NCBI RefSeq assembly: GCF_011634775.1
Contig: NZ_JAALXT010000011.1
Span: 1-64,000, forward strand
Source of the DNA: Thalassoroseus pseudoceratinae
GTDB lineage: Bacteria; Planctomycetota; Planctomycetia; Planctomycetales; Planctomycetaceae
DNA length: 64,000 bases
Direction: 5' to 3'
Below the pieces are notes generated by a model that worked only from the letters and a program-made list of their open reading frames with translations, ran no database searches and had not been told where the DNA came from. Positions within the stretch are counted from its first letter, which is position 1. Each line of letters starts with the position of its first letter. Position numbers and translations under genes: made by a program. Of the stretch, positions 8,429-17,193 are shown one piece after another.

Positions 8429-9319
8429 ATGAAACACTTTTCGTTCTTGCGTCGATTCAAGCGACTGAGGTTATTTCTTGTGGCTGTTTTGATCGTGGTG
8501 ACAATCGGGACGCTGATGGCAGGGTATTGGTTTAACGAGCTCTTTGAAGAGAAGAATGCAAAACAAGTGGACTCACTCGTTGCGTATTTCAAGGCTCAAT
8601 CAGTACTAGGGATATTTGCACATGCAGATGATGAGACACTCGCAGCGGGATTTCTTGCCGATGCCGGGCAACGAAACTCTGTTTTCGTCCATACCATTAC
8701 GTTAACAAGAGGCGAAGCGGGCTACCCGGATCCACCGATCTGTCGGAAGGAAGACTTGAAACTTGTTCGTGAAGCGGAACTGCGATGCTACGGATTCTTC
8801 CTGGGTATTGACAGACAGGATGTGTGGGACTACCCGGATGGAAAGCTGAGCCTACTGCCAAAGCAGGGGCAGAGCGAATTGGTCGACCGTCTTGTCGAGC
8901 AGATTCGGCGCGACAAGCCTGATCTGATTCTCAGCTTCGACCCGGACGGTGGGTATTCTGGCCATATCGATCACCAAGAAACAGGACGCCTAACAACGAG
9001 AGCGATCGTTTACGCTGCCGATTCCGAGTACAAGCCAGAGTTAGGTTCCGCACATGTTCCAGATTCTCTTCTATATATTCTGGCTCCCAAGCGAGCACTA
9101 CAGATGCTGGGAGATGAGAAGCTTCGAACTGTTGCGAAAGTTCAACCAAGTCCGAACTACTCAATGCCGATAGACAAAGTTGCGAAACTGACAGGCTGGC
9201 GGACCCATACTTCCCAGCATTTGGACCAGGCATACCCCGTCCCGGGTTGGTTGCTATTTGAGTTTTTCGACCAGGAACATTTCTTGGCTTTTGACCCCGT
9301 AACTAACGAGTTGCGGTGA
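8429..9319 (+). CDS. PIG-L/LmbE family N-deacetylase, membrane-anchored
   Basis: About 296 residues. An N-terminal hydrophobic segment (FLVAVLIVVTIGTLMAGYWF) likely anchors the protein or acts as a signal, followed by the zinc deacetylase fold of GlcNAc-PI/mycothiol/bacillithiol-type enzymes. The zinc motif is FAHADDE (65-69, normally AHPDDE, here proline to alanine), and the later zinc histidine lies in GYSGHIDHQETGR. Catalysis is hydrolysis of an N-acetyl or related amide. The frame is open to a GTG at 8288, and neither start has a good Shine-Dalgarno sequence; 8429 places the hydrophobic segment at the N-terminus. It follows the diiron gene by about 260 bases on the same strand and may be a separate unit. 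Confidence 0.8.
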   Translation: MKHFSFLRRFKRLRLFLVAVLIVVTIGTLMAGYWFNELFEEKNAKQVDSLVAYFKAQSVLGIFAHADDETLAAGFLADAGQRNSVFVHTITLTRGEAGYPDPPICRKEDLKLVREAELRCYGFFLGIDRQDVWDYPDGKLSLLPKQGQSELVDRLVEQIRRDKPDLILSFDPDGGYSGHIDHQETGRLTTRAIVYAADSEYKPELGSAHVPDSLLYILAPKRALQMLGDEKLRTVAKVQPSPNYSMPIDKVAKLTGWRTHTSQHLDQAYPVPGWLLFEFFDQEHFLAFDPVTNELR

Positions 9320-9331
9320 AACAGGTACGAC

Positions 9332-9361
9332 ATCTCTCTGTCCGCCGGCAGACTGAGAGAT
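9332..9361. promoter_or_regulatory. inverted repeat between the PIG-L and M24 genes
   Basis: ATCTCTC at 9332-9338 pairs perfectly with GAGAGAT at 9355-9361, and an inner GTC/GAC pair extends the stem. There is no T-run after it, so it is more likely an RNA stem or operator than an intrinsic terminator. It lies directly before the Shine-Dalgarno of the M24 gene. Confidence 0.3.
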
Positions 9362-9383
9362 CAACAAATGAGAAAGGATCGGC

Positions 9384-10589
9384 ATGCTTCAAATATCAAA
9401 TGACGAATACCAGCAACGATTGACGGGCCTACAGGAAAAAATCCAGCGTGCTGAACTCGATGTCTTCGTTGTCTCGGCGTTCGAGAGCATCTATTACTTG
9501 ACGGGAGCAGGTTTCGAACCGTTGGAACGGCCGTTCTTTCTGCTCGTTTTCCCAAACCAACCACCGACACTCTTGGTGCCGAAACTCGATGAGCGGCACA
9601 TGCAAAAGGCCCGAAATCTTGCACAAGAGAAAATCCAAACTTACCGAGACTATCCCGCTCCCGAGGGACAGGGTTGGCCAGAACGACTTCTTTCGCTCCT
9701 TGAGGGCCATCATATGATCGGTGTCGAACCTTCGCTTCGGCAGGACATCGAATCTGAGTTGCCGAGGGAACGCGTTTGTTGCAAACCGCTCGTCGAAGAG
9801 TTGCGTTCCGTCAAATCTCCGATGGAGATCCAAATGATAGCCCGTGCCGCACGCTATGCCGACTTTGGAGTCAATCAACTCTTTGCGGCGTCTTACAATG
9901 GTTCGACCGTCGCTGAGGGTTTTGCCCGAACGCGCCAAGTGACCGCTCGAATTATTCGGGAAACGCCCGATTGGGACCCAATCACAACCCGAGTCCTGAT
10001 GGCGACCTGGGCCGCCCCCCAAAGTGCCATGCCGCATTCAATCCCACAACTAGCCGACCGTCTAGAGGCTGGCCCGCACGTGGCGTTGGTGTTGACCCGT
10101 GTCAACGGTTACGCTGCGGAAAGCGAACGGACCTATTTCACACAACGGCCCAGTCCCGAAAGTCGCCGCGTCTTCAAAGCCATGCAAGAAGCCCGCCGAA
10201 TTGCATTGGGAATGCTCCGCCCCGGTGCATCCTGTGCGGAGATCGACGGGAGTGTCAACGCTTTTCTATCACAGGAAGGCTTTGGCGGAGAAGACCAGCG
10301 TCTGCATCGGACAGGCCACGGTTTCGGATTGAGCCATCACGAAGGTCCGTTCCTAGCCGAAGGCAGCACCGAGACGCTAGCCGAAGACATGGTCGTTAGC
10401 ATTGAGCCGGGGATTTATCTGGAAGGCTTCGGTGGCTGCCGCCATTCAGACACGATTCGCGTGACCCGCGATGGCTACGAACTGCTGACGAATGCTCCTC
10501 AAAAAATCGAAGACCTCACAATGACGGCATGGAAACCCAGAACACGAATCCAAGGCCAGTTCATCCGACGTGCGTTAAGAGTCAAATAG
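9384..10589 (+). CDS. M24-family (pita-bread) hydrolase, creatinase-like, metal ligands altered
   Basis: 401 residues: creatinase N-terminal domain (1-140) and pita-bread catalytic domain. In metallo-aminopeptidases the five ligands are D, D, H, E, E. Here the histidine is kept (TGHGFGLSHH, H312) and one glutamate (SIEPGIYLEG, E341), but the double-Asp strand reads VALVLTRVNGYAAESERTYF and the last glutamate strand reads GCRHSDTIRVT. The metal site is thus largely lost, as in creatinase and ectoine hydrolase, which hydrolyse non-peptide C-N bonds without metal. AAAGGA lies before ATG 9384. As the last gene on this strand in the cluster, it may process the same small molecule; true Xaa-Pro peptidase activity seems unlikely. 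Confidence 0.75.
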   Translation: MLQISNDEYQQRLTGLQEKIQRAELDVFVVSAFESIYYLTGAGFEPLERPFFLLVFPNQPPTLLVPKLDERHMQKARNLAQEKIQTYRDYPAPEGQGWPERLLSLLEGHHMIGVEPSLRQDIESELPRERVCCKPLVEELRSVKSPMEIQMIARAARYADFGVNQLFAASYNGSTVAEGFARTRQVTARIIRETPDWDPITTRVLMATWAAPQSAMPHSIPQLADRLEAGPHVALVLTRVNGYAAESERTYFTQRPSPESRRVFKAMQEARRIALGMLRPGASCAEIDGSVNAFLSQEGFGGEDQRLHRTGHGFGLSHHEGPFLAEGSTETLAEDMVVSIEPGIYLEGFGGCRHSDTIRVTRDGYELLTNAPQKIEDLTMTAWKPRTRIQGQFIRRALRVK

Positions 10590-10631
10590 CACAAGCCAAG
10601 AAACTTAAACTCTGATAAGTCCCAGGCAAGG

Positions 10632-10799
10632 ATGCAGTTGAGTCAGATCGAAAACCTGCTGTGTCGCGAAGGTCGGGAATGTTTTGCGGGTCTCGGCCTG
10701 ATCAGCACGACCGAACTGCCCGCATTTGTGCTGGTGTTTCCTGATGACAGACAGCGTCACGTACTGCCCTCTCAACTTCTGGAAGCGAGAAGACCGTGA
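10632..10799 (+). CDS. possible 55-residue protein, unknown
   Basis: A short frame from ATG 10632 reads as a compact protein-like segment (for example REGRECFAGLGLISTTELPA followed by FVLVFPDDRQRHVLPSQLLE) and ends at TGA 10797-10799. It could be a small real gene or the tail of an older one. The putative ribosome site (AAGG) is too close to the ATG. The rest of 10590-11066 shows nothing I can identify. Confidence 0.15.
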   Translation: MQLSQIENLLCREGRECFAGLGLISTTELPAFVLVFPDDRQRHVLPSQLLEARRP

Positions 10800-11066
10800 T
10801 CGCCGTCTGTCGCCGCTCACGTGCCTCGCGTTTTCGCAAGAGGGGGGAAGCCTTCGGGAATCACGAAGGCTTGGATCGCTTGATGTTAGAGAGTCGACTG
10901 GCCTTGATCGACATCATGCTTCTGTAAAACACCCAAACGCTCAGTCTTCAATCAACACAACCTCGCAAAGGATCTATTTGGGGAGTTGGGGTTGGTCAAC
11001 TCACAAGCAGTGACAATAGAGTTTGTGATTTCAATACCGCCCGAAATCAGAGCCGTGAGTGAGGCA

Positions 11067-12719
11067 CTAGATTTCAACTTCAGCGTCCAGTTCACCGGAC
11101 TTGTATTTGTGCCAATACTTGTCTAAGTCGTTTCTGACTTTCCCCGACAATAAGACGACTCCCAAAATATTGGGAAACGCCATACCAAGAATCATCTGAT
11201 CGCTGAATTCCATGACATTAGACGCCGACACCACCGAGCCCAAGAACACGAAAACGAGAAAGATGATTTTGTACCACAGCGAGTATCGGTCGCCAAACAG
11301 ATAAACCCAGCACCGCTCGCCATAGTATGACCAAGACACCATGGTGGAGTAGGCAAACAAGACGACAGCGAACGATAACAAATACGGAAACCAAGAAATC
11401 TGCGTGGACATCGCAGTTGAAGTCAAACCCGCTCCGTTATTCTCCGCGACGAAGTGAGCGTTTTCCGGGTCGGCATAGGCTCCTGTGATCACAATCACCA
11501 ATGCTGTCATGGTGCAAATGACGACCGTATCGATAAACGGGCCCATCAATGCGACTATTCCCTCCCGAACGGGATAATCTGTCTTTGCCGCGGAGTGAGC
11601 AATCGCGGCCGATCCCACCCCGGCTTCGTTGGAAAACGCGGCCCGGCGAAACCCCATGACCAACACGCCCAAGAATCCGCCGTAGGCCGCCTTCGGAGAA
11701 AACGCCTCCGTGAAGATTTTGCTGATGGCATCCGGAATGTGCGTGATGTTCATCACCAGAATCCACAGGCAGGCTAGCAAATAGATGGCGCACATCAACG
11801 GCACGATTCGTTCCGCGGTCGCGGCGATCCGACGAATGCCGCCAATAATTACAATTCCCACAGCGACGGCCATAATCAACCCGTAAGCCCAACGGTAGTC
11901 TTCCAGTCCGGGCACTGTTTCTTGGACGGCATTGAGCGATTGGTTCACCTGAAACGCATTACCCCCTCCGAACGACGCACCCACACAAAGCACGGCAAAC
12001 GTGACGGCTAAGCATTTGCCAAAACCGGCAAGACTCACTTGACCAAGTTGAATTTCCGCCAACCCACGCGAGAGGTAATGCATTGGTCCGCCCATGATCG
12101 TGCCATCCGGTCGGACGGAGCGATATTTCTGACCGAGTGTGCATTCAGTGAATTTGCTCGACATCCCCAAGAGGCCAGACAGAATCATCCAAAACGTGGC
12201 GCCGGGACCGCCGACCATCACTGCAATCGCCACGCCCGCGATGTTCCCCAACCCGACGGTCGCCGATAACGCGGCAGCCAACGCTTGCAAGTGACTGACC
12301 TCACCCGAATCGTTGGGGTCATCGTATTTCCCACGGACGACCTGAATCGCGTGCCAGAAACCGCGGAAGTTGATGAAGCCCATGCGAAGCGTGAAGAACA
12401 CAGCTCCCATGACTAGCCACAGCACAACTAACGGAACACCGAGGACGTCGTAGAACAACACGGAGGCGAAACCGTCAACACAGACGCCGGCAATATCATC
12501 GACTTTCGCTTCAAATTGTCGCATCGGATCATGGTTGGCCGTGTTCTGCTCCGTGATTCCATTATCTTTTCGGGCGACCTCATCGCTGACGGATTCGGCA
12601 TCAGACTGAGCAATCGATTGACTATCCTGCTGGAAAGCGAATGCCGAGTGCGATCCCAGCGGAGTCAGCCCGAAAAGACACAGTAAAAAGAACGGCAAAA
12701 CAAGTTGAAACTGTCTCAT
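11067..12719 (-). CDS. sodium:alanine/glycine symporter, AGCS family
   Basis: 550-residue membrane carrier that couples sodium entry to uptake of alanine or glycine. After an unusual cleavable-looking N-terminus (MRQFQLVLPFFLLCLFGLTP) and a 50-residue polar linker, the AGCS core starts at LGVPLVVLWLVMGAVFFTLR. Family hallmarks are ALSATVGLGNIAGVAIAVMV with PGATFWMILSGLLGMSSKFT, the KYRSVRPDGTIMGGPMHYLS loop, and GFRRAAFSNEAGVGSAAIAH. About ten hydrophobic helices are visible. ATG 12719 is preferred over GTG 12725. The extra N-terminal signal-like segment is longer than in most AGCS proteins but is seen in marine bacteria. No partner genes are adjacent. Confidence 0.92.
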   Translation of the reverse strand: MRQFQLVLPFFLLCLFGLTPLGSHSAFAFQQDSQSIAQSDAESVSDEVARKDNGITEQNTANHDPMRQFEAKVDDIAGVCVDGFASVLFYDVLGVPLVVLWLVMGAVFFTLRMGFINFRGFWHAIQVVRGKYDDPNDSGEVSHLQALAAALSATVGLGNIAGVAIAVMVGGPGATFWMILSGLLGMSSKFTECTLGQKYRSVRPDGTIMGGPMHYLSRGLAEIQLGQVSLAGFGKCLAVTFAVLCVGASFGGGNAFQVNQSLNAVQETVPGLEDYRWAYGLIMAVAVGIVIIGGIRRIAATAERIVPLMCAIYLLACLWILVMNITHIPDAISKIFTEAFSPKAAYGGFLGVLVMGFRRAAFSNEAGVGSAAIAHSAAKTDYPVREGIVALMGPFIDTVVICTMTALVIVITGAYADPENAHFVAENNGAGLTSTAMSTQISWFPYLLSFAVVLFAYSTMVSWSYYGERCWVYLFGDRYSLWYKIIFLVFVFLGSVVSASNVMEFSDQMILGMAFPNILGVVLLSGKVRNDLDKYWHKYKSGELDAEVEI

Positions 12720-13421
12720 TTCCACAGAATTCCATACGAGGTGAAATCGGGAGAGCGCAATTTCGTCACGACCGGATTGGTCATCATTGGGGGTTGCAAC
12801 TTTCTGTGCTCAGTCAAATTCAAAGCGGGTGGTTGACGACACGTCGTGCGTCGTGGTTTTCGAGAGGTGGTCGCCAGGTTATAGATTGCTTTTCGACAGA
12901 TCAAGTACGGAAGCGCTCCAGGATCGCAACTGACACTACGGTCGGATGGCTATATCCGATGGGGCATCGATAACGCGACTGACTGTCAACCCTTTTGTGG
13001 TTGCAAGGATTTCACGAGTGACCACGAGTGCTCTTCATCATGTCAGTCGTCCGGCCGCTCGAGTCATGTTTCGGCCATGGTTTCGAACCAGTCGCTCTCA
13101 AGCTGCTTTGTTGGTTCCTCGGAGAATATTTAAAAACGAAGCGACTAGAAAACCGTAGTTTTGTCGGACAGAGTCACGGGGAAAAGTCAGTGGGTTGGGG
13201 AACATCAGCGGTGAGGATGTTGGAGAGTGTACCGACAAAGTTGAATGTCAATGTTCCATGCTGCGGATGATTGACCAGGGGGTGGTGAAAGCGGCTGTTT
13301 TGACCTTTCTGAATGACTCGGGTTACGATGCCACCTGATCTTGAGCGCACGTTGTCTCGTAATGCCGGGACCTTGTACTTGAGGGCGATCCATTTTGCAC
13401 AAGCCTCCCTTCGGTGCCGAT
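12720..13421. other. 700-base intergenic stretch, no gene recognised
   Basis: It separates the minus-strand symporter from the plus-strand PQQ/cytochrome gene, so both promoters should be here. Frames on both strands give only arginine/serine-rich, low-quality translations with no family resemblance, and I found no RNA gene or long inverted repeat by eye. Confidence 0.5.
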
Positions 13422-16355
13422 ATGCCTATCTCGCTTCGTCTTTCGCTGTTTCTGTCGGCAGGATTCTTCTTGACGCTGGCTACAGCCGCACCGGCTGATG
13501 ATTCGTCGCGGCCAGCGTGGACAACGTCGCGTGTGCACGGTTCACCGGAACCACCGAAACCGTATCGCACCGAGCGTGTCTTTCCTCGTCTTAAGTTCGA
13601 TCGGCCAGTTGCGATGATGCCGGCACCGGGCAGCGGCCGCCTGTTCGTCGCGGAACTCGGCGGGAAGCTGTATTCCTTTCCGAACCAGCCTGACGTGACC
13701 CGGGCGGATCTGTTCTTCGACGGACCGGCGGAAATCACGGGCCTCACGCGGTTATACGACCTGACTTTCGATCCCGAGTACCAGCAAAACCGGTATGTTT
13801 ACCTCAGCTACATCACCGAGAGACAGGATCCGCGTGGCACGAAAGTCTCCCGATTTACTGTTACTGATGCGAACCCGCCGCGGGTCGAGCCGGAGAGCGA
13901 ACTCGTGCTGATCGAATGGCAGTCCGGCGGCCACAACGGTGGCTGCCTGCGGTTCGGTCCCGATGGTTTGCTTTACATCTCGACGGGCGATGCGAGTTCG
14001 CCGAGCCCCCCGGATGGCTTGAACACCGGCCAGGACATTTCTGATCTGCTCGCGTCGATTTTGCGAATCGATGTCCGCGGTGCGAGCCAAGATCGACCGT
14101 ACCGCATCCCGCCAGACAACCCGTTCATCGATCACGACAGCGCTCGACCGGAAGTCTGGGCCTACGGGCTGCGGAACCCGTGGAAGATGAGCTTCGACGA
14201 CACTGGCAACTTGTGGGTGGGTGATGTCGGCTGGGAACTGTGGGAGATGATTTATCGCATCGAAAGCGGTGGCAACTACGGGTGGAGCATCACGGAAGGT
14301 CCGCAACCGGTGCGTCCGGAAATTCCCCGCGGACCGACGCCGATTCGGCCTCCAGCGGCCGCCCATTCGCATATCGAATCGCGTTCGATCACCGGCGGGG
14401 CCGTCTACCGCGGCGATCGGCTGTCGCAACTCCGCGGGGCCTACATCTACGGCGATTACGTCACCGGCAAACTTTGGAGCTTTCGTGACCAGGACGGTCA
14501 GGTGACGGAGCGGCAGGAAATCGCGGACTCCTCGCTCGCGATCATTACCTTCGGCGAAACCCGCGAGGGGGAGTTATTCATCGTCGGCTATGATGGCACG
14601 ATCCATCGTCTGGTGCCGAACGCGGCGGAAGCAACGAACAGCAAGTTCCCCGTCCTATTGAGCGAAACCGGTTTGTTCGAATCCGTCGAGCAGCGAACAC
14701 CGGCGACCGGCGTGATTCCGTACCGAATCGTCGCTGAACCGTGGATGGACGGAGCCCGTGCCGAGCGGGCGATCGCGATGCCGGGAACTTCTAAACTCGA
14801 CGTCTACCGCAGCAGCAATGCCCAAGTCGGCAACCTCAAGGGCCAATGGGAGTTTCCTGCGGAAACCGTGTTCGTGAAAACGCTCTCTTTGGAAACGGCT
14901 CCGGATCGCCGGCAACCCGTCGAGACGCAACTGCTACACCGCGACGGCGAAACCTGGAAGGGATACACGTTCGCCTGGAACGACGATGGCACCGATGCCG
15001 AACTCGTGCCGACGGATGGAACGCAAAAAACTTACCACGTCGTCGACGAGTCGATGCCCGCTGGTCGTCGACAGCAGACGTGGCGGTTTGCAAGCCGGAC
15101 GGAATGCCTCGTCTGCCATACGACCCGCAGCGGCTCGATCCAGGGCTTCCGTGTCGAGCAGCTCGATCGACCGATCGGCTCCGGGCGAAATCAACTGACA
15201 AATCTCGTCGAGATGCGGCTGTTCGATGACCCCGACCCTCTGCTCGCGAAGCTCAAGGTCCAGCCGCACCCGCTGACCGATCCATCCGACACCAGTGCTG
15301 ACCTGCAGGCCCGGGCGCGGTCTTACTTGGACCTCAACTGTGCTCATTGCCACATCCGTGGCGGCGGCGGGACGGCGAATTTTGAAGTGCGACGCGAGTT
15401 GCCGCTGGAGCGAACGGGTCTCGTCGGCGAACGCCCGACGCAGGGCACGTTCGAACTGTTCGCTCCGGAAATCGTGGCGGCCGGCGATCCTCACCGTAGC
15501 GTGTTGTTCTATCGAATGGCAACGCTCGGCCGCGGCCGCATGCCGCATGTCGGTTCCCGCGTCATTGATCAATCCGGTCTTGGATTAATTCGCGAGTGGA
15601 TCGCTTCGCTGCCCGCGGAACAACCGTCATTGGCTGTTCGAAAACTGCGGAAAGAACAGGCGACAATCCTCGCAAGAATGCGGACGGAGGAGTCAGCAGT
15701 CGATGAACTACTGGCATCAACGAGCGGCGCCTTGCAATTGCTGAGCGCACTCGACGAAGGCACGCTTTCGCCCACGGTCCAACAGCGGATCATTGAAGCG
15801 GCGACCGACAGCACGCCGCCCCACATTCGCGGCCTGTTCGAACGCTTCCTGCCGGAATCGCGGCGATCGAAACGGCTGGGGGAATCGGTCGATCTGGCGA
15901 TGATTCTCGGCCTCAATGGTGATGCGAAACGCGGCCGGGATTTGTTCTTGAACGCCACCGGCGTCCAATGCCGGAACTGTCATCAGGTCAGCGAGCAGGG
16001 ACGAAACGTCGGCCCCCGGCTGGACGGCGTTGGCAAGCGACTTTCGCGTCGCCAACTGCTCGAAAGCATCCTTGACCCTTCCGCGGTCATCGACGAAAAA
16101 TTCCGCACGTGGCTCGTGCAGACAGCCGACGGCCGCGTGATCTCGGGACTGTTGATCGAGCGAACGGACCAAGCGGTTGTGCTCCGCGGCACCGATGGAA
16201 AAGACGTTCGCGTGCCAATGAGCGATGTCGAGCAATTGGTCCCAGCGCAAAAGTCACTGATGCCGGACTTGCTCGCCCGCGACTTGACGGCCAAAGAATT
16301 GGCGGATCTCCTGAGCTTTCTACAATCATTGCAAACCCCGCCGACCGAACCCTAA
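13422..16355 (+). CDS. secreted PQQ/glucose-sorbosone dehydrogenase-like protein with cytochrome c domains
   Basis: 977 residues. The signal peptide is MPISLRLSLFLSAGFFLTLA ending AAPA-DD; TTG 13395 also opens the frame, but ATG 13422 starts the signal. Residues ~40-410 form a six-bladed propeller of the glucose/sorbosone dehydrogenase type (AVMPAPGSGRLFVAEL-like opening, GGHNGGCLRFGPDGLLYIST, WAYGLRNPWKMSFD, GNYGWSITEG). A middle segment carries CLVCH and CAHCH haem sites. A C-terminal planctomycete haem-binding domain has CRNCH followed by NVGPRLDGVGKRLSRRQLLE and SILDPSA. Three CxxCH motifs suggest periplasmic oxidation of a sugar or alcohol with direct electron transfer to haem. The gene stands alone. 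Confidence 0.85.
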   Translation: MPISLRLSLFLSAGFFLTLATAAPADDSSRPAWTTSRVHGSPEPPKPYRTERVFPRLKFDRPVAMMPAPGSGRLFVAELGGKLYSFPNQPDVTRADLFFDGPAEITGLTRLYDLTFDPEYQQNRYVYLSYITERQDPRGTKVSRFTVTDANPPRVEPESELVLIEWQSGGHNGGCLRFGPDGLLYISTGDASSPSPPDGLNTGQDISDLLASILRIDVRGASQDRPYRIPPDNPFIDHDSARPEVWAYGLRNPWKMSFDDTGNLWVGDVGWELWEMIYRIESGGNYGWSITEGPQPVRPEIPRGPTPIRPPAAAHSHIESRSITGGAVYRGDRLSQLRGAYIYGDYVTGKLWSFRDQDGQVTERQEIADSSLAIITFGETREGELFIVGYDGTIHRLVPNAAEATNSKFPVLLSETGLFESVEQRTPATGVIPYRIVAEPWMDGARAERAIAMPGTSKLDVYRSSNAQVGNLKGQWEFPAETVFVKTLSLETAPDRRQPVETQLLHRDGETWKGYTFAWNDDGTDAELVPTDGTQKTYHVVDESMPAGRRQQTWRFASRTECLVCHTTRSGSIQGFRVEQLDRPIGSGRNQLTNLVEMRLFDDPDPLLAKLKVQPHPLTDPSDTSADLQARARSYLDLNCAHCHIRGGGGTANFEVRRELPLERTGLVGERPTQGTFELFAPEIVAAGDPHRSVLFYRMATLGRGRMPHVGSRVIDQSGLGLIREWIASLPAEQPSLAVRKLRKEQATILARMRTEESAVDELLASTSGALQLLSALDEGTLSPTVQQRIIEAATDSTPPHIRGLFERFLPESRRSKRLGESVDLAMILGLNGDAKRGRDLFLNATGVQCRNCHQVSEQGRNVGPRLDGVGKRLSRRQLLESILDPSAVIDEKFRTWLVQTADGRVISGLLIERTDQAVVLRGTDGKDVRVPMSDVEQLVPAQKSLMPDLLARDLTAKELADLLSFLQSLQTPPTEP

Positions 16356-16533
16356 CAGCAGCGTTCCCGCGACTGCGATTCATCAAGCGAAATCTGCCAT
16401 TGCCTGCGTGCTATTACGGCATTGGTCTCTACACGTCTTGTTCGCGATGATTTAGGGTGGTCTGGATGGGATTCACTGGCCGCCGCTGGATCGGCGGCTG
16501 CAGCGGCGTTGTGAACATTGGGTTTCTGAGCAC

Positions 16534-17108
16534 ATGAAGTCAGCCAATCGCAGTGCGGCGGGGCCATCGCTGCCGGTGGGGCAGGTTCAGTCGGCTTCGG
16601 CAACGCAGGCGGCGTGGCGGTTTCTCAACAATCCGCGGGTGGAGCTAGCTGCACTTGCCGAGCCGCTGCGGGACGCCGGTCGGCAGGCCTGTGAGCAGAA
16701 CGATTCGGCGTTTGTGCTGCTCGCTCATAACTGGTGCAAACTGAACGACAAATCGCATGCGAGCAAGAACGTGGTTCGACAGATCACGCATGCCGACGAT
16801 GTGGGCTACGACCTCTTGACCGCTCTTTTGATCGATGCGAGAGGCGGTTACTCGTCGCGGCGATGGCCTGTGTGGTCGTTTGGGATTCGGAGCGTGATGA
16901 ATCCCCCGAGGCCGACGAAACCAAAGCGATTCTGATTCGCTTGAGCGGTCGCAGCATGAAGTCGGGTCGCCCAGCCACCGCCCCTGCGTTGCTCGCTGGC
17001 TACGTGGTCCTGCTCGCCATGCACGACCTATTCAGCCAAACCGATTTCGACATCCATCAACTCCAACAACTCGCCAACCAAGCCTTATCCTTACAAGATT
17101 CCTCCTGA
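16534..17108 (+). pseudogene. IS4-family transposase, internally deleted and frameshifted
   Basis: The N-terminal part in frame 1 contains SASATQAAWRFLNNPRVELA and, around 16735, KLNDKSHASKNVVRQITHAD with VGYDLLTALLIDA, as in IS4/Tn5-like transposases. From about 16855 the sense reading switches to frame 3 (AMACVVVWDSERDESPEADE, then LIRLSGRSMKSGRPATAPAL), which is the extreme C-terminus. The 200-300 residues normally between them, with the DDE aspartates, are missing. It is a dead, internally deleted copy immediately before the IS5-like sequence at 17107. Confidence 0.75.
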
Positions 17109-17193
17109 GAAGCTGTTTGAAAATTGAAGTTGGTTGTGGAAACGGCTACGACTCCCTTGGATAGACCTGACCAACCAGGAAGGAGCCGTATCG

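Noticed and set aside
10605-10820. 71-codon minus-strand frame
   Set aside because: Protein-like in places, but a competing plus-strand frame (10632-10799) reads better; neither has homology I can recognise.
13205-13747. 180-codon minus-strand frame over the PQQ/cytochrome gene start
   Set aside because: It is Arg/Pro/Ser-rich antisense of a strong coding sequence with signal peptide and has no family resemblance.
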